A stretch of 51,147 bases of DNA from Acidothermaceae bacterium (GTDB lineage Bacteria; Actinomycetota; Actinomycetes; Acidothermales; Acidothermaceae): positions 1 to 51,147 of the forward strand of contig JAICYF010000003.1 in assembly GCA_025934355.1 (NCBI GenBank), given 5' to 3'. The notes under the pieces are model-generated. The model did not search any database. It had not been told where the DNA came from and saw only the letters and a program-made list of their open reading frames with translations. A program made the position numbers and the translations under genes. Numbering within the stretch: position 1 is the stretch's first letter; each line of letters starts with the position of its first letter. This document shows positions 8,414 to 16,804 of this stretch, in pieces.

Positions 8414-9223
8414 ATGGCGAGGCGCAGCAGCGAGCCCGATTTCATCGAGGCCCTCGCCCGCGGGCTCGACGTGCTGCGCGCGTTCGAGCCGCGACAACCG
8501 GTGCTGTCGCTCAGCGACGTCGCGACGCGCACCGACCTGGCCCGCCCCACCGCGCGCCGCATCCTGCTCACCTTGGCTGAGCTTGGCTATGTGCGCGGCG
8601 AGAACGGCGGCTTCACGCTGACGCCCAGGGTGCTCGAGTTGGGCATGGCGTTCATCCAGTCGCTCGGACTGTGGGAGGTCGCGAGGCCGCACATGGAGCG
8701 GCTGGTCGGATGGACCAACGAGTCGACCTCGATCGCGCAGCTCGACGGCGCCGACATCGTGTACGTCGCCCGTGTCGCAGTGCCCAAAATCGTGGGCCTC
8801 GCGGTCTCGATCGGCACCCGTTTCCCAGCCTTGCCGACGTCGCTGGGCAAGGTGCTGCTGGCTGCGCTCGAACCCGACGAGCTGAAGCAGGTGCTCGCCG
8901 AGCCGAGCCGCTCGGGTGTCACACCGCGAGTGCAGCCGGATCCGAAGTCCATCGACAAGATGCTGCGCGACGTGCGCGCCAAGGGATGGGCGTTGACCGA
9001 CGAGCAGTTGGCCGCCGGCATCCGGTCGGTGGCGGCGCCATTGCGCAACGGCGACGGCAAGGTGGTCGCCGCGCTCAACGTCAACACCAGCGCGGCGGAG
9101 ACCAGCCTCGATGTGCTGATCGAACACCACCTGCCGCGGTTGCTGCAGACCGCCGCGGCGATCAGTGCCGATTGGGCCCGGCTGCATTCGGTGCCGCAGG
9201 TCGTCGCGGCCGTGTCGAATTAG
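8414..9223 (+). CDS. IclR-family transcriptional regulator, PcaR/PobR type
   Basis: A 269-residue regulator. The N-terminal winged helix has FIEALARGLDVLRAFEP, the recognition-helix region TDLARPTARRILLTL and the wing LGYVRGENGGFTLTPRVLEL. The C-terminal IclR effector domain has GTRFPALPTSLGKVLLAAL and GIRSVAAPLRN. FIEAL-ARGLDVL is typical of the PcaR/PobR/PcaU group that controls aromatic-acid catabolism. ATG 8414 (upstream GGTGAG) is preferred over the in-frame start at 8387. It stands between the divergent amidohydrolase and the downstream CoA-transferase operon, so it is the natural candidate to bind the CGGACA operators at 6329, 8192, 8316 and 9297. The effector is unknown, probably a pathway substrate or ring intermediate. 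Confidence 0.93.
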   Translation: MARRSSEPDFIEALARGLDVLRAFEPRQPVLSLSDVATRTDLARPTARRILLTLAELGYVRGENGGFTLTPRVLELGMAFIQSLGLWEVARPHMERLVGWTNESTSIAQLDGADIVYVARVAVPKIVGLAVSIGTRFPALPTSLGKVLLAALEPDELKQVLAEPSRSGVTPRVQPDPKSIDKMLRDVRAKGWALTDEQLAAGIRSVAAPLRNGDGKVVAALNVNTSAAETSLDVLIEHHLPRLLQTAAAISADWARLHSVPQVVAAVSN

Positions 9224-9296
9224 GCCGCCCGTGCATGCCCGCGAACGGCACGCGGTGCTTGACACCGCGCAGGGGTCGCGGCCAGACTCGCGTCAA

Positions 9297-9321
9297 CGGA
9301 CAGTTGTCCGACTGACGGACA
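9297..9321. promoter_or_regulatory. Putative IclR-type operator before CoA-transferase operon
   Basis: CGGACAGTTGTCCG (9297-9310), 5 bp, CGGACA (9316-9321). The geometry is identical to the importer-operon site. It ends only 4 bp before the proposed GTG start of the CoA transferase, so binding would cover the promoter or leader directly. Its closeness supports either repression or a start codon further downstream. Confidence 0.6.
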
Positions 9322-9325
9322 GGAT

Positions 9326-10528
9326 GTGGCTGATGTGGCTGGATTGGCTGTGACGGCGTCGGCAGCGCAGCCTGCGACCGCCGGGCCGCTTTCCGGCCTG
9401 CTGGTCGCCGACTTCTCCCGCATCCTCGCTGGCCCGTACTGCACGATGCTGCTCGCCGACCTCGGCGCCGACGTCATCAAAGTCGAGGGACCGGCCGGCG
9501 ACGACACCCGGACCTGGATGCCACCGGTGCGCGGCGAAGTCTCGACCTACTACCTGGCGATCAACCGGAACAAGCGCGCGATCGTGCTGGATCTGCGAAA
9601 CGACGACGACCGCGCGGCCGCGATCGAGTTGGCCCGGCGCGCCGACGTGCTCATCGAAAACTTCAAGCCCGGCGGCTTAGCCCGGTTCGGTCTCGACTTC
9701 GACACGGTCGCGAGCAACAACCCGGGCATCATTTACACCTCGATCAGCGGTTTTGGCACGGCGCCGCAAGCGGTCGGCATCCCCGGATACGACCTGATGG
9801 TGCAAGCGATTTCGGGCCTCATGAGCCTCACCGGCGAACCCGACGGCCCGGCCTACCGGTCCGGCATCTCGGTCTTCGACGTGATGGCGGGCATGCACGC
9901 GTGCATCGGCATCCTCGCCGCCGTGCAACATCGCAACGACACCGGTGAGGGCCAACACGTCGAGGTCAGCTTGTTGGCATCGGCGCTTTCAGGGCTGGTC
10001 AACCACACGTCGGCTTACGTCAGCGGCGGAGTGGTGCCGTACCGCATGGGTAACGCGCACCCGAGCCTGTTTCCCTACGAGCCATTGCCCACCGCCGACG
10101 GCGAGCTCGTCATCATCGCAGGCAACGACAATCAGTTCCGCACGCTGGCAAAGGTTCTCGACCTGCCGGACGTGCTCGATGACCCCCGCTTCGAGCACAA
10201 CCAAGACCGCACCGCCAACCGCGAGGCGTTGCGGCCATTACTGGTCGAACGGCTTGGCAAGCGGACGTCGAAAGAGTGGTTCGACGACCTGATCGCGGCC
10301 GGCGTGCCGTGCGCACCGATCAACACCATCGACAAGGGCGTCGCGTTTGCGCGCGAAATCGGGCTCGACCCGGTTGTCGAGGTGCGCGACGGCGACGAGA
10401 CATTGCCGATGGTGCGCAACCCCATCACCTTCTCGAAGACGCCGCCGACGTACCGCACTCCCCCGCCGACCATCGACCGCGATGGCACCGAGATCCGGCA
10501 ATGGCTGCTGGGAAAATCTGATGACTGA
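9326..10528 (+). CDS. CaiB/BaiF-type (class III) CoA transferase
   Basis: A 400-residue family III CoA transferase, which moves CoA between carboxylates. Landmarks are LLVADFSRILAGPYCTMLLADLG, the IKVEGPAGDDTR strand, YYLAINRNKRAIVLDLR, VLIENFKPGGLARFGLD, and GYDLMVQAISGLMSLTGEPDG, where GYD carries the usual catalytic Asp. Length is typical. The start is uncertain: GTG 9326 almost touches the operator, and GTG 9335 or GTG 9350 are in-frame alternatives. It overlaps the next gene by 8 bp (ATG 10521, stop 10528), so both products should be made together. In this cluster it may put CoA on a carboxylic intermediate before cleavage by the citrate-synthase-like partner; this is inferred. Confidence 0.93.
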   Translation: MADVAGLAVTASAAQPATAGPLSGLLVADFSRILAGPYCTMLLADLGADVIKVEGPAGDDTRTWMPPVRGEVSTYYLAINRNKRAIVLDLRNDDDRAAAIELARRADVLIENFKPGGLARFGLDFDTVASNNPGIIYTSISGFGTAPQAVGIPGYDLMVQAISGLMSLTGEPDGPAYRSGISVFDVMAGMHACIGILAAVQHRNDTGEGQHVEVSLLASALSGLVNHTSAYVSGGVVPYRMGNAHPSLFPYEPLPTADGELVIIAGNDNQFRTLAKVLDLPDVLDDPRFEHNQDRTANREALRPLLVERLGKRTSKEWFDDLIAAGVPCAPINTIDKGVAFAREIGLDPVVEVRDGDETLPMVRNPITFSKTPPTYRTPPPTIDRDGTEIRQWLLGKSDD

Positions 10529-11315
10529 CGCTTCCGGTTATCCGACGTCGCTCGGCACGTCCGACGCCGACTCCATCCGCCTGCTCGGCCACGATCTCGC
10601 CGACGAGTTGATGGGCAAGGTGGGCTTCGGCGAGCTCGCGTTCTGGCTGGTCGCCGCGCGTCGGCCGACCCCCGGCGAAGTGCGCGTGTTCGAGAGCGTG
10701 CTCGTCGCGCTTGCCGATCACGGTTTTACGCCCACCGCGATCGCCGCGCGACTCACCTACCTGAGCGCGCCTGACTCATTGCAGGGGGCACTCGCCTCGG
10801 GTTTGCTCGGCGGCGGCTCGCGATTTCTCGGCGTCACCGAAGACGCTGCCATGTTCTTGTCCGGCGCGTTACACGGCAGCGATTCACCGCGCCCGAACGA
10901 CGACGCCGGATGGGACGCGATGGCTTTTGCCGTCGTCAAAGCTGCTCGCGAGTCGAAGCGGTTCATTCCCGGTCTCGGTCATCCGGTGCACAAAGAGGTC
11001 GACCCCCGCACGCCAGCGCTGTTGCGCATCGCCACGGAGGAAGGCACTCGTGGCGATCACATCGCGCTGTACGAGGCGATCGGCCGGGTGCACCCGCAAG
11101 TTCTCGGACGGCGGCTGCCGCTCAACGGGGCCGGCGTGTGTGGCGCAGTGCTCGCCGACCTCGGTTTGCCGGTCGAGATGCTGCGCGGATTTGCCCTGCT
11201 GGCACGGACCGCGGGCCTGCTCGGCCAACTCGCCGAGGAACGCCGCCGACCGGCCGCCATGCGCATGTATCTCGACATCGACCGCAACGCCTACTACGTC
11301 CCCCCGGATCAATAA
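10521..11315 (+). CDS. Citryl-CoA-lyase-like protein (citrate synthase fold)
   Basis: A 264-residue protein related to the C-terminal half of citrate synthase. GFGELAFWLVAARRPT corresponds to the substrate-binding His/Leu region, and FIPGLGHPVHKEVDPRTPALL to the citrate-synthase GxGHPxHKxxDPR motif with its catalytic His. ANGAG-like NGAGVCGAVLADLGLP is followed by the FALLARTAGLLGQLAEE helix. It is much shorter than full citrate synthase (about 380-430 residues), as in the citryl-CoA lyase group. Such proteins make or cleave C-C bonds next to a CoA thioester. Coupling to a CoA transferase suggests retro-aldol or Claisen cleavage of a CoA-activated, tertiary-alcohol tricarboxylate such as the citramalate-type acids formed in meta-cleavage. 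That role is a hypothesis. Confidence 0.8.
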   Translation: MTDASGYPTSLGTSDADSIRLLGHDLADELMGKVGFGELAFWLVAARRPTPGEVRVFESVLVALADHGFTPTAIAARLTYLSAPDSLQGALASGLLGGGSRFLGVTEDAAMFLSGALHGSDSPRPNDDAGWDAMAFAVVKAARESKRFIPGLGHPVHKEVDPRTPALLRIATEEGTRGDHIALYEAIGRVHPQVLGRRLPLNGAGVCGAVLADLGLPVEMLRGFALLARTAGLLGQLAEERRRPAAMRMYLDIDRNAYYVPPDQ

Positions 11316-11366
11316 CGTCCACCGAACCACTTGCTCTCAAGCTCAAATCGTTTGGCAGGAGAGACG

Positions 11367-12227
11367 ATGGCCACCATCGCCGCGGTGATCGCATCAACCC
11401 ATCACCCGTTTTACTACAAGGCCAGCACGTCGACCGGCGCGGACCGGCCACCGTTCGCTGACGAGTGGGTGCGCAAGGTTGAGGCGTTTCGCGACACCCT
11501 GACCCGCGCCAACCCCGACGTCCTCGTGCTCGTGGGTTCTGACCACTTCCACCAGCTGTGGCTCGACAACATGCCGCAGTTCCTGGTCGGCAACGCGCCG
11601 CACTACGACGCCAACTGGTACAACGAAGAACGCGAGTTCGGGCTGCCGCGCTTCTTTATGAACGGCCAGCAGGAGTTGTCATGGCACATCCTGCGCGGCG
11701 GCATCGACCGCGGCTTTGACCTCGCGTTCAGTAACGAGCTGCGGCTCGACCACAGCGTCACCTGCCCGATCATCACGCTGCGACCGCAAAACGACCTGCC
11801 GGTCGTCCCGATTTACACGAACATCTTCGCGCCACCACTTCCCCAACCGAAACGGTTCGTCGAGTTAGGCCGGATGATCCGCGAGCTGGTCGAGTCGTGG
11901 CCGAGTGATCTGCGGGTGGCGATCATTGGCACCGGGCACCTGTCGCTCGAACTCGGCGGACCACGCCAGTTCGGTCCGCACGGGCCCGACCCGGAATTCG
12001 ACGCGAAGGCCGTGGAGTGGATCGCGACCTCCGACATCGAGCGGGCAATTGCCGAAGTCTCGCTGGACAGCCTTTGGATGCCGGGAAACGCGACCCACGG
12101 GTTCATGGACTTCATGTTGATGATGGGTGTGGCTGGTGAGGGCGTGAAAGCCGACTACGTCGACACCTACGACCTCTTCCACACAATGGAGGCGTACTTC
12201 ACCTGGTACCTGGAGGCGACGGCATGA
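11367..12227 (+). CDS. Class III extradiol ring-cleavage dioxygenase, LigB-like catalytic subunit
   Basis: A 286-residue LigB-fold protein, which in characterised members opens catechol-like rings with non-haem Fe(II). Candidate ligands and acid/base residues are His in VIASTHHPFYYK, His in LVLVGSDHFHQLWLDNM and His in IIGTGHLSLELGGP. The segment where the third iron ligand (Glu) is usual reads GNATHGFMDFMLMMG and has no Glu by eye (see findings). AGGAG precedes ATG 11367. Its stop overlaps the next gene's start (ATGA), implying equimolar synthesis with the LigA-like subunit, as in protocatechuate 4,5-dioxygenase. It follows the citryl-CoA-lyase-like gene by 51 bp in the same operon. The substrate could be protocatechuate, gallate or a hydroxylated heterocycle. 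Confidence 0.85.
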   Translation: MATIAAVIASTHHPFYYKASTSTGADRPPFADEWVRKVEAFRDTLTRANPDVLVLVGSDHFHQLWLDNMPQFLVGNAPHYDANWYNEEREFGLPRFFMNGQQELSWHILRGGIDRGFDLAFSNELRLDHSVTCPIITLRPQNDLPVVPIYTNIFAPPLPQPKRFVELGRMIRELVESWPSDLRVAIIGTGHLSLELGGPRQFGPHGPDPEFDAKAVEWIATSDIERAIAEVSLDSLWMPGNATHGFMDFMLMMGVAGEGVKADYVDTYDLFHTMEAYFTWYLEATA

Positions 12228-12589
12228 GCAGATACTTGCTCGATAAGTTCCTCTACACCATCGACCGCGATCCGGAGTTGGTCGAGCGCTATCGCGACGA
12301 CCCGGCTGGCACGGTCGACTGGTGGGAGCGCGAGCGCGCCAATGTGCTTCTTAACTGCCACGTCGGTGAGAACTCCACGTGGTTGAAGTTCGACGACGCC
12401 GAACGTGCCGCCCTCGTCGCTCACGACTACGTCAAGCTGTACGAGATGGGCGCGCACCCGTTCCTGACGTTGACGCTCTTCATCGCGATGTACGAGCGGG
12501 ATTTCGCCGAGCCGCTGGGATTTCAGCTCGAGTATGCGCAGAAGTTGAGCGCGTGGCGGGAAAAGCCTTATCCCGACATCACGACTTAA
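12224..12589 (+). CDS. LigA-like small subunit of extradiol dioxygenase
   Basis: A 121-residue all-helical protein resembling the alpha subunit of protocatechuate 4,5-dioxygenase. It contains RYRDDPAGTVDWWER and DDAERAALVAHDYVKLYEMGAHPFLTLTL, where the AL..D...LY..GAHP pattern is the LigA signature. The small subunit lids the active site and carries no iron. The start codon overlaps the stop of the LigB-like gene by 4 bp (ATGA at 12224-12227). It is 13 bp upstream of the Zn-type oxidoreductase. Confidence 0.82.
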   Translation: MSRYLLDKFLYTIDRDPELVERYRDDPAGTVDWWERERANVLLNCHVGENSTWLKFDDAERAALVAHDYVKLYEMGAHPFLTLTLFIAMYERDFAEPLGFQLEYAQKLSAWREKPYPDITT

Positions 12590-12602
12590 GGGCGGAGCGC
12601 AG

Positions 12603-13580
12603 ATGAAAGCCGCGGTGTTGCGCGAGTGCGGACAGCCACCGACGTTTGACGAATGGCCCGACCCGGTCGCGTCGTCCGAGGAACACGTCGTTGTCGACGT
12701 GACAGCAGCGGCGATCGTGCCGCTGGATCTGTTGTGCGCGAGCGGGACGTCGTATTTCGGCACGCCACAGGTGCCGTACATCCCCGGCGTGCAGGGAGTC
12801 GGCGTGGTGCGCGACGGCACGCAAGCTGGCCGCCGAGTGTGGTTCTCGACAACAGCTGGCCAACAACCCGGTGACGGCAGCCTGGCCGAGCGCGCGCTCG
12901 TCAGCATGGCCGACCTGATCACAATCCCGGACGGCGTTTCCGACACGAGCGCGGCGGCGCTTGGTCTCTCGGCGGTGGCGGGGTGGTTGTCATTGACGAT
13001 GGGCGGCGAGTTGCGGCCCGGCGAGACCGTGCTCGTGCTTGGCGCCGGTGGAACCGTCGGCCAGGTCGCGGTGCAGGCCGCCCGGCTGCAAGGCGCGAGC
13101 CGCGTGGTCGCGGTCGCACGAAGCGCGCAGGCGCGCGACCGCGCCCTGCGGCATGGTGCCGACGCGGTCGTTGACAACACCGACAGCTCCGACGCCGCGG
13201 CGCTCACCGCAAAGATGTCCGACGCGTGCCACGGCGGGGCCGACGTGGTCATCGACCCGGTGTTCGGGCCGACGGCGGCTGCCGCGAGCCGAGCTTTGCG
13301 ACCAGCCGGACGACTGGTCAACCTTGGCAGCGCCGGCGGCGAGCTCGCGACGTTCGACTCCGCAACGATCAGAAGCCGCCGGCTGAAGATCGTGGGTTAC
13401 ACCAACACGGGTCTGCCGTCCGCACAGATCGCTAGTGCGCTCCGATCGATCTTTGATCACAACGCCGCGGGTGAAATGCGAGTCGAATTCGACGAGGTGC
13501 CGCTCGACGAGGTCGCGGTCGCCTGGACGCGACAGCGCGCAGGCACCGACCGACGTCAGGTGCTGATCCCACGGCGATAG
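12603..13580 (+). CDS. Zinc-type alcohol dehydrogenase / quinone oxidoreductase family protein
   Basis: A 325-residue MDR-superfamily oxidoreductase. It has the N-terminal GroES-like fold (MKAAVLRECGQPPTFDEWPD), the segment PYIPGVQGVGVV and the nucleotide-binding motif VLGAGGTVGQVAVQAARLQG. The catalytic zinc ligands Cys and Glu of classical ADHs are absent in the GVQGVG segment, so it belongs with the quinone oxidoreductase/NADPH reductase branch, which does not need zinc. It is the last gene of the operon starting at 9326. A likely role is reduction of an enone or muconate-like ring-cleavage product, by inference from context. Confidence 0.87.
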   Translation: MKAAVLRECGQPPTFDEWPDPVASSEEHVVVDVTAAAIVPLDLLCASGTSYFGTPQVPYIPGVQGVGVVRDGTQAGRRVWFSTTAGQQPGDGSLAERALVSMADLITIPDGVSDTSAAALGLSAVAGWLSLTMGGELRPGETVLVLGAGGTVGQVAVQAARLQGASRVVAVARSAQARDRALRHGADAVVDNTDSSDAAALTAKMSDACHGGADVVIDPVFGPTAAAASRALRPAGRLVNLGSAGGELATFDSATIRSRRLKIVGYTNTGLPSAQIASALRSIFDHNAAGEMRVEFDEVPLDEVAVAWTRQRAGTDRRQVLIPRR

Positions 13581-13649
13581 TCGATCTTGTAAGCCTTTTC
13601 ACATCGCCGAATCACTCGGACGCGGTCGGGCGCAGTCGAGTGGAATGAC

Positions 13650-16031
13650 ATGGTTCCGCCTTCTCGATCCGATCGCGACGACGCCTCGCCCGAGCGTGCG
13701 GCAAGCAACATGCAGCGGCTTTGGAAGATCACTCTCTTCGGCGGACTCGCACTTGCCGCGATCTACTTCGCGCTGCCGGGTCTCGACGCGAAGGATCTGG
13801 CGTACAGCGCGATTGGCGTCGGCTCCACGCTGGCGATGTTGATCGGTGTGCGAAAGAACCGTCCAGCACAACCGCTCGGATGGCTCTTGTTGGCCGTCGC
13901 CAACGGGTGTTTCGTCTGCGGCGACGTCGTCTTCAACGTCTACGACCTCGTGCTGCACACCGACATCCCGTTCCCGTCCGTCGCCGACGGGCTCTACCTC
14001 GCGGGGTATCCGTTCCTGTTCGCGGCCGTGTTCTTGATTAGCCGGGTGCGCATCGTCCGGCAGTCTCGCGAGACCTGGGCTGACGCGATGATCGTGTGCG
14101 TCGGGGCGGTCGCGTTGTCATGGCAATTGCTGATGCGCTCCTACGCTCACGACGACACGGTCGACTGGTTCGGCAGGTTGGTCACGATGTCGTATCCGAT
14201 GATGGACATCGGCGTGATCTTCATCGTGGCCGGCGCACTGCTGTCGGGAGCGGCCCGTCGCGCGGCCGACCAGCTCGTCGTCGCGTCGATGACTGCCATG
14301 CTCGTCGGCGACTTCATCTACGACGTCCTCGTGCTACATGGCAGCTACACGACCGGAAACCTGGTCGATGCCACCTACCTCGTCAGCTACGTGCTCCTCG
14401 CGGCCGCCGCGTTGCACCCGTCGATGGCGCAGCCGGTGCGAGTGCGCGACGTGAGTGACGAGCAGACGCGTCGCTGGATACCGCTCGTGGCGGTGGCGGG
14501 CTTCGTGTCGCCGACGCTGCTGTTGTTGAGCCGGCCATTGCGGTTTGACGTCGACGTTCCCGTTCTGGCGGCGACGTCCATCATCTTGTTCGGCTTGGTC
14601 GTTCTTCGATTTGCGTGGCTGTACGGACGCACTCGAGAGCAGGCGATGCTGCTCGAACAACGCGGTGAGTCACTGCAAGCCGCGCTGGATGCCCAGCGGG
14701 TCCTCGAAGAAGAGCTGCGACACCAAGCATTTCACGACAGCCTGACCGGCCTGCCGAACCGCGCGCTGCTTCACGATCGCGTCGGCCATGCACTAGCCGG
14801 GACGCCGAGGTCGGGTGGCACCGCTGCCCTTTTCTTCTGCGACCTCGACGGCTTCAAGGCGGTGAACGACAGTCTCGGGCATCAGTTCGGCGACGATTTG
14901 TTGGTGCTGGTGGCGAACCGGTTGAAGGGAATCGTCCGGCCCGGTGACACCGTGGCTCGTCTAGGTGGCGACGAGTTCGCCATTCTGATTGACAACATCG
15001 AGAGCGTGGACGTGGCGACCGCGTTGGCCGCCCGACTCGTCGGCGTGCTCCGTGAGCCGGTGACGATGGATGGCCACCAAGCCCGGCTGTCGGCGAGCGT
15101 CGGCGTCGCATTCGGCGATCACACGGTCGATGTCGAGCAGATTCTCAGCGAGGCCGACACCGCGATGTATGAAGCCAAGGCATCCGGCAAAGACCGGTTC
15201 TCCGTGTTCGAGCCACGGATGCGGTCACGGCTGCTCGACCGGATGGCCATCACCAACTCGTTCGACGGCGCACTGGCGCGCGACGAGTTCTTCTTGGAAT
15301 ACCAACCGCAGATCTCATTGACCGACGAGCACCTCGAGGGCTTCGAAGCGCTGGTTCGGTGGCGACATCCCACGCTAGGCGCGATCGGCCCCTACCGGTT
15401 CATCCCGCTGGCGGAGGAGACCGGGTTCATCGTCGAACTCGGCAGATGGGTCCTGCAATCCGCGTGCAGGGAGGCGGCCACGTGGGACGACGGAGACGCG
15501 GCTTTGTCGGTCTCTGTCAACATCTCCGCGCGGCAGCTCGAGAGCGACTCGTTGGTCGCCGACGTCGAGTCGGCCCTCGCCACCAGTGGAGTGGACCCAA
15601 GCCGCTTGGTGCTCGAGGTGACCGAAAGCATCTTGGTGGTCGATCCAGAACGCACCGCACACGCACTCTCACGGCTGCGCGACATGGGGATCCGGATCGC
15701 GATCGACGACTTCGGCACGGGTTACTCGTCGCTCGGCTACTTGCATCGGTTCCCTGTCGACATCTTGAAGATTGACAAGTCGTTCGTCGACCCGCTGGAT
15801 GAAGCTACCGAAGAGGGCGCCGCGTTCGTTCAGATGATCCTGCGGTTGGCGCGAGACCTGCGCGTCACCACCGTCGCCGAGGGAGTCGAGAGCGGCGTTC
15901 AGCGCGACGCGCTCACCAAGCTGCATTGCCATAGCGCGCAGGGTTATCTGATCTCCCGGCCGCTGCCGGCCGAACGCGTGCACGAGTTCATCGACCACCA
16001 GCGGCCGGCGCTCCGTCAGCAGCCGGCTTAG
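13650..16031 (+). CDS. Membrane-bound GGDEF-EAL c-di-GMP signalling protein
   Basis: A 793-residue protein. About eight to ten membrane helices fill residues 25-325, followed by a short coiled coil (EQAMLLEQRGESLQAALDAQ). A GGDEF domain has an intact LGGDEF motif at about residue 439 and an RPGD inhibitory site five residues before it, so cyclase activity and product inhibition are both plausible. An EAL domain starts at FEALVRWRHP (about residue 566), with IAIDDFGTGYSSLGYL, ILKIDKSFV and TTVAEGVES, so phosphodiesterase activity is also plausible. It would make and/or hydrolyse cyclic di-GMP. ATG 13650 is used; ATG 13710 is an alternative. It stands alone, tail-overlapping the PPC-domain gene by 4 bp. 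Confidence 0.95.
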   Translation: MVPPSRSDRDDASPERAASNMQRLWKITLFGGLALAAIYFALPGLDAKDLAYSAIGVGSTLAMLIGVRKNRPAQPLGWLLLAVANGCFVCGDVVFNVYDLVLHTDIPFPSVADGLYLAGYPFLFAAVFLISRVRIVRQSRETWADAMIVCVGAVALSWQLLMRSYAHDDTVDWFGRLVTMSYPMMDIGVIFIVAGALLSGAARRAADQLVVASMTAMLVGDFIYDVLVLHGSYTTGNLVDATYLVSYVLLAAAALHPSMAQPVRVRDVSDEQTRRWIPLVAVAGFVSPTLLLLSRPLRFDVDVPVLAATSIILFGLVVLRFAWLYGRTREQAMLLEQRGESLQAALDAQRVLEEELRHQAFHDSLTGLPNRALLHDRVGHALAGTPRSGGTAALFFCDLDGFKAVNDSLGHQFGDDLLVLVANRLKGIVRPGDTVARLGGDEFAILIDNIESVDVATALAARLVGVLREPVTMDGHQARLSASVGVAFGDHTVDVEQILSEADTAMYEAKASGKDRFSVFEPRMRSRLLDRMAITNSFDGALARDEFFLEYQPQISLTDEHLEGFEALVRWRHPTLGAIGPYRFIPLAEETGFIVELGRWVLQSACREAATWDDGDAALSVSVNISARQLESDSLVADVESALATSGVDPSRLVLEVTESILVVDPERTAHALSRLRDMGIRIAIDDFGTGYSSLGYLHRFPVDILKIDKSFVDPLDEATEEGAAFVQMILRLARDLRVTTVAEGVESGVQRDALTKLHCHSAQGYLISRPLPAERVHEFIDHQRPALRQQPA

Positions 16032-16483
16032 CCAGGAGGCCGTCCGGCGTCGGGCGCGATCAGGGCGAGCCCCGATTCGGGGTCTTGCCGCTTTCGCAAG
16101 TGGGCTGGCGACTCTTGAATCACCAACTCGAGCGTCGGACGCACCGTGCCGCTGACGAAGTGACCGCCTCGGGTGCTCGCGTCGTGACGGCCGACGACGA
16201 TGTGGGCGTGAATCGCCGGCTCGCCGTCGTTCAACGCGACGTCACCGGCGAGGCTCAGCACCTCCACCTGCTCGTCTATGCGGATCTCCCGGTATTCCTT
16301 GGCCTGCCAGTCGAACCAGGCGACGACGACCCGCTCGAACGCGCCGATCGCGGTGAAGTGCGCCGCCGTGACCCCTTCCTCGACGCACCAGTCTTTGAGC
16401 ACCGGCATGACGTCGTCACCGTTCTCGAACACAAGAACGGCCGTTCGACCGTTCGCGTCCTTGGCAAGTTCACGCCACTGCAT
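16028..16483 (-). CDS. PPC-domain (DUF296) protein
   Basis: A 151-residue single-domain protein of the plant-and-prokaryote-conserved family. Recognisable parts are VLVFENGDDVMPVLKDWC, the turn AAHFTAIGAFERVVVAWFD, VEVLSLAGDVALNDGEPAIHAHIVVGR with the paired His typical of the trimeric PPC fold, and TRGGHFVSGTVRPTLELVIQE. Bacterial members are small trimers of poorly known function. The stop overlaps the convergent GGDEF-EAL gene by 4 bp. No operon partner. Confidence 0.88.
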   Translation of the reverse strand: MQWRELAKDANGRTAVLVFENGDDVMPVLKDWCVEEGVTAAHFTAIGAFERVVVAWFDWQAKEYREIRIDEQVEVLSLAGDVALNDGEPAIHAHIVVGRHDASTRGGHFVSGTVRPTLELVIQESPAHLRKRQDPESGLALIAPDAGRPPG

Positions 16484-16740
16484 CCGCGTCTCCTGTCGTC
16501 AGGCGTCACCGCTGATCATTCCCACTGGCGCTCCAACGCACGCGCCAAGAGGCAGTCGCATGGAAGGACCTCGGCAGCGACTTCCTGCGACCGTCAGGGC
16601 GTCAGGCCTATTGGCAAAAGCTGCTGCGCGACTCGTCGAGGCACAACAGCCCGGCGAGTGTGCTTCCATCGTCCGCTACGACGACGAGACAGTGCGTGTG
16701 TTCGACACTCATCTCAACACCTCTGCAACAAACGCGAGTT
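16484..16740. other. Intergenic stretch, no confident gene
   Basis: This gap lies between the PPC-domain gene start and the terminator of the CWB2 gene. Short peptide-like stretches in two frames (for example WKDLGSDFLRPSGRQAYWQK, then ASIVRYDDETVRVFDTHL in another frame) might be remains of a frameshifted gene. No start, Shine-Dalgarno or recognisable domain supports this. The PPC gene's promoter must lie at its left end. Confidence 0.4.
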
Positions 16741-16779
16741 GGCGCGGCCGGCAGCACGATTTGTGCCGCAGGCCGCGCC
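16741..16779 (-). terminator. Hairpin downstream of the ScyD-CWB2 gene
   Basis: A 17-bp inverted repeat (16741-16757 with 16763-16779, two mismatches) with a 5-base loop. It is very GC-rich and lies 25 bp beyond the stop of the 16805-19030 gene. There is no T-tract on the minus strand, as is common in actinomycete terminators. Confidence 0.6.
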
Positions 16780-16804
16780 GTTCGCGTGGAGCGCGTCTCC
16801 TCGC

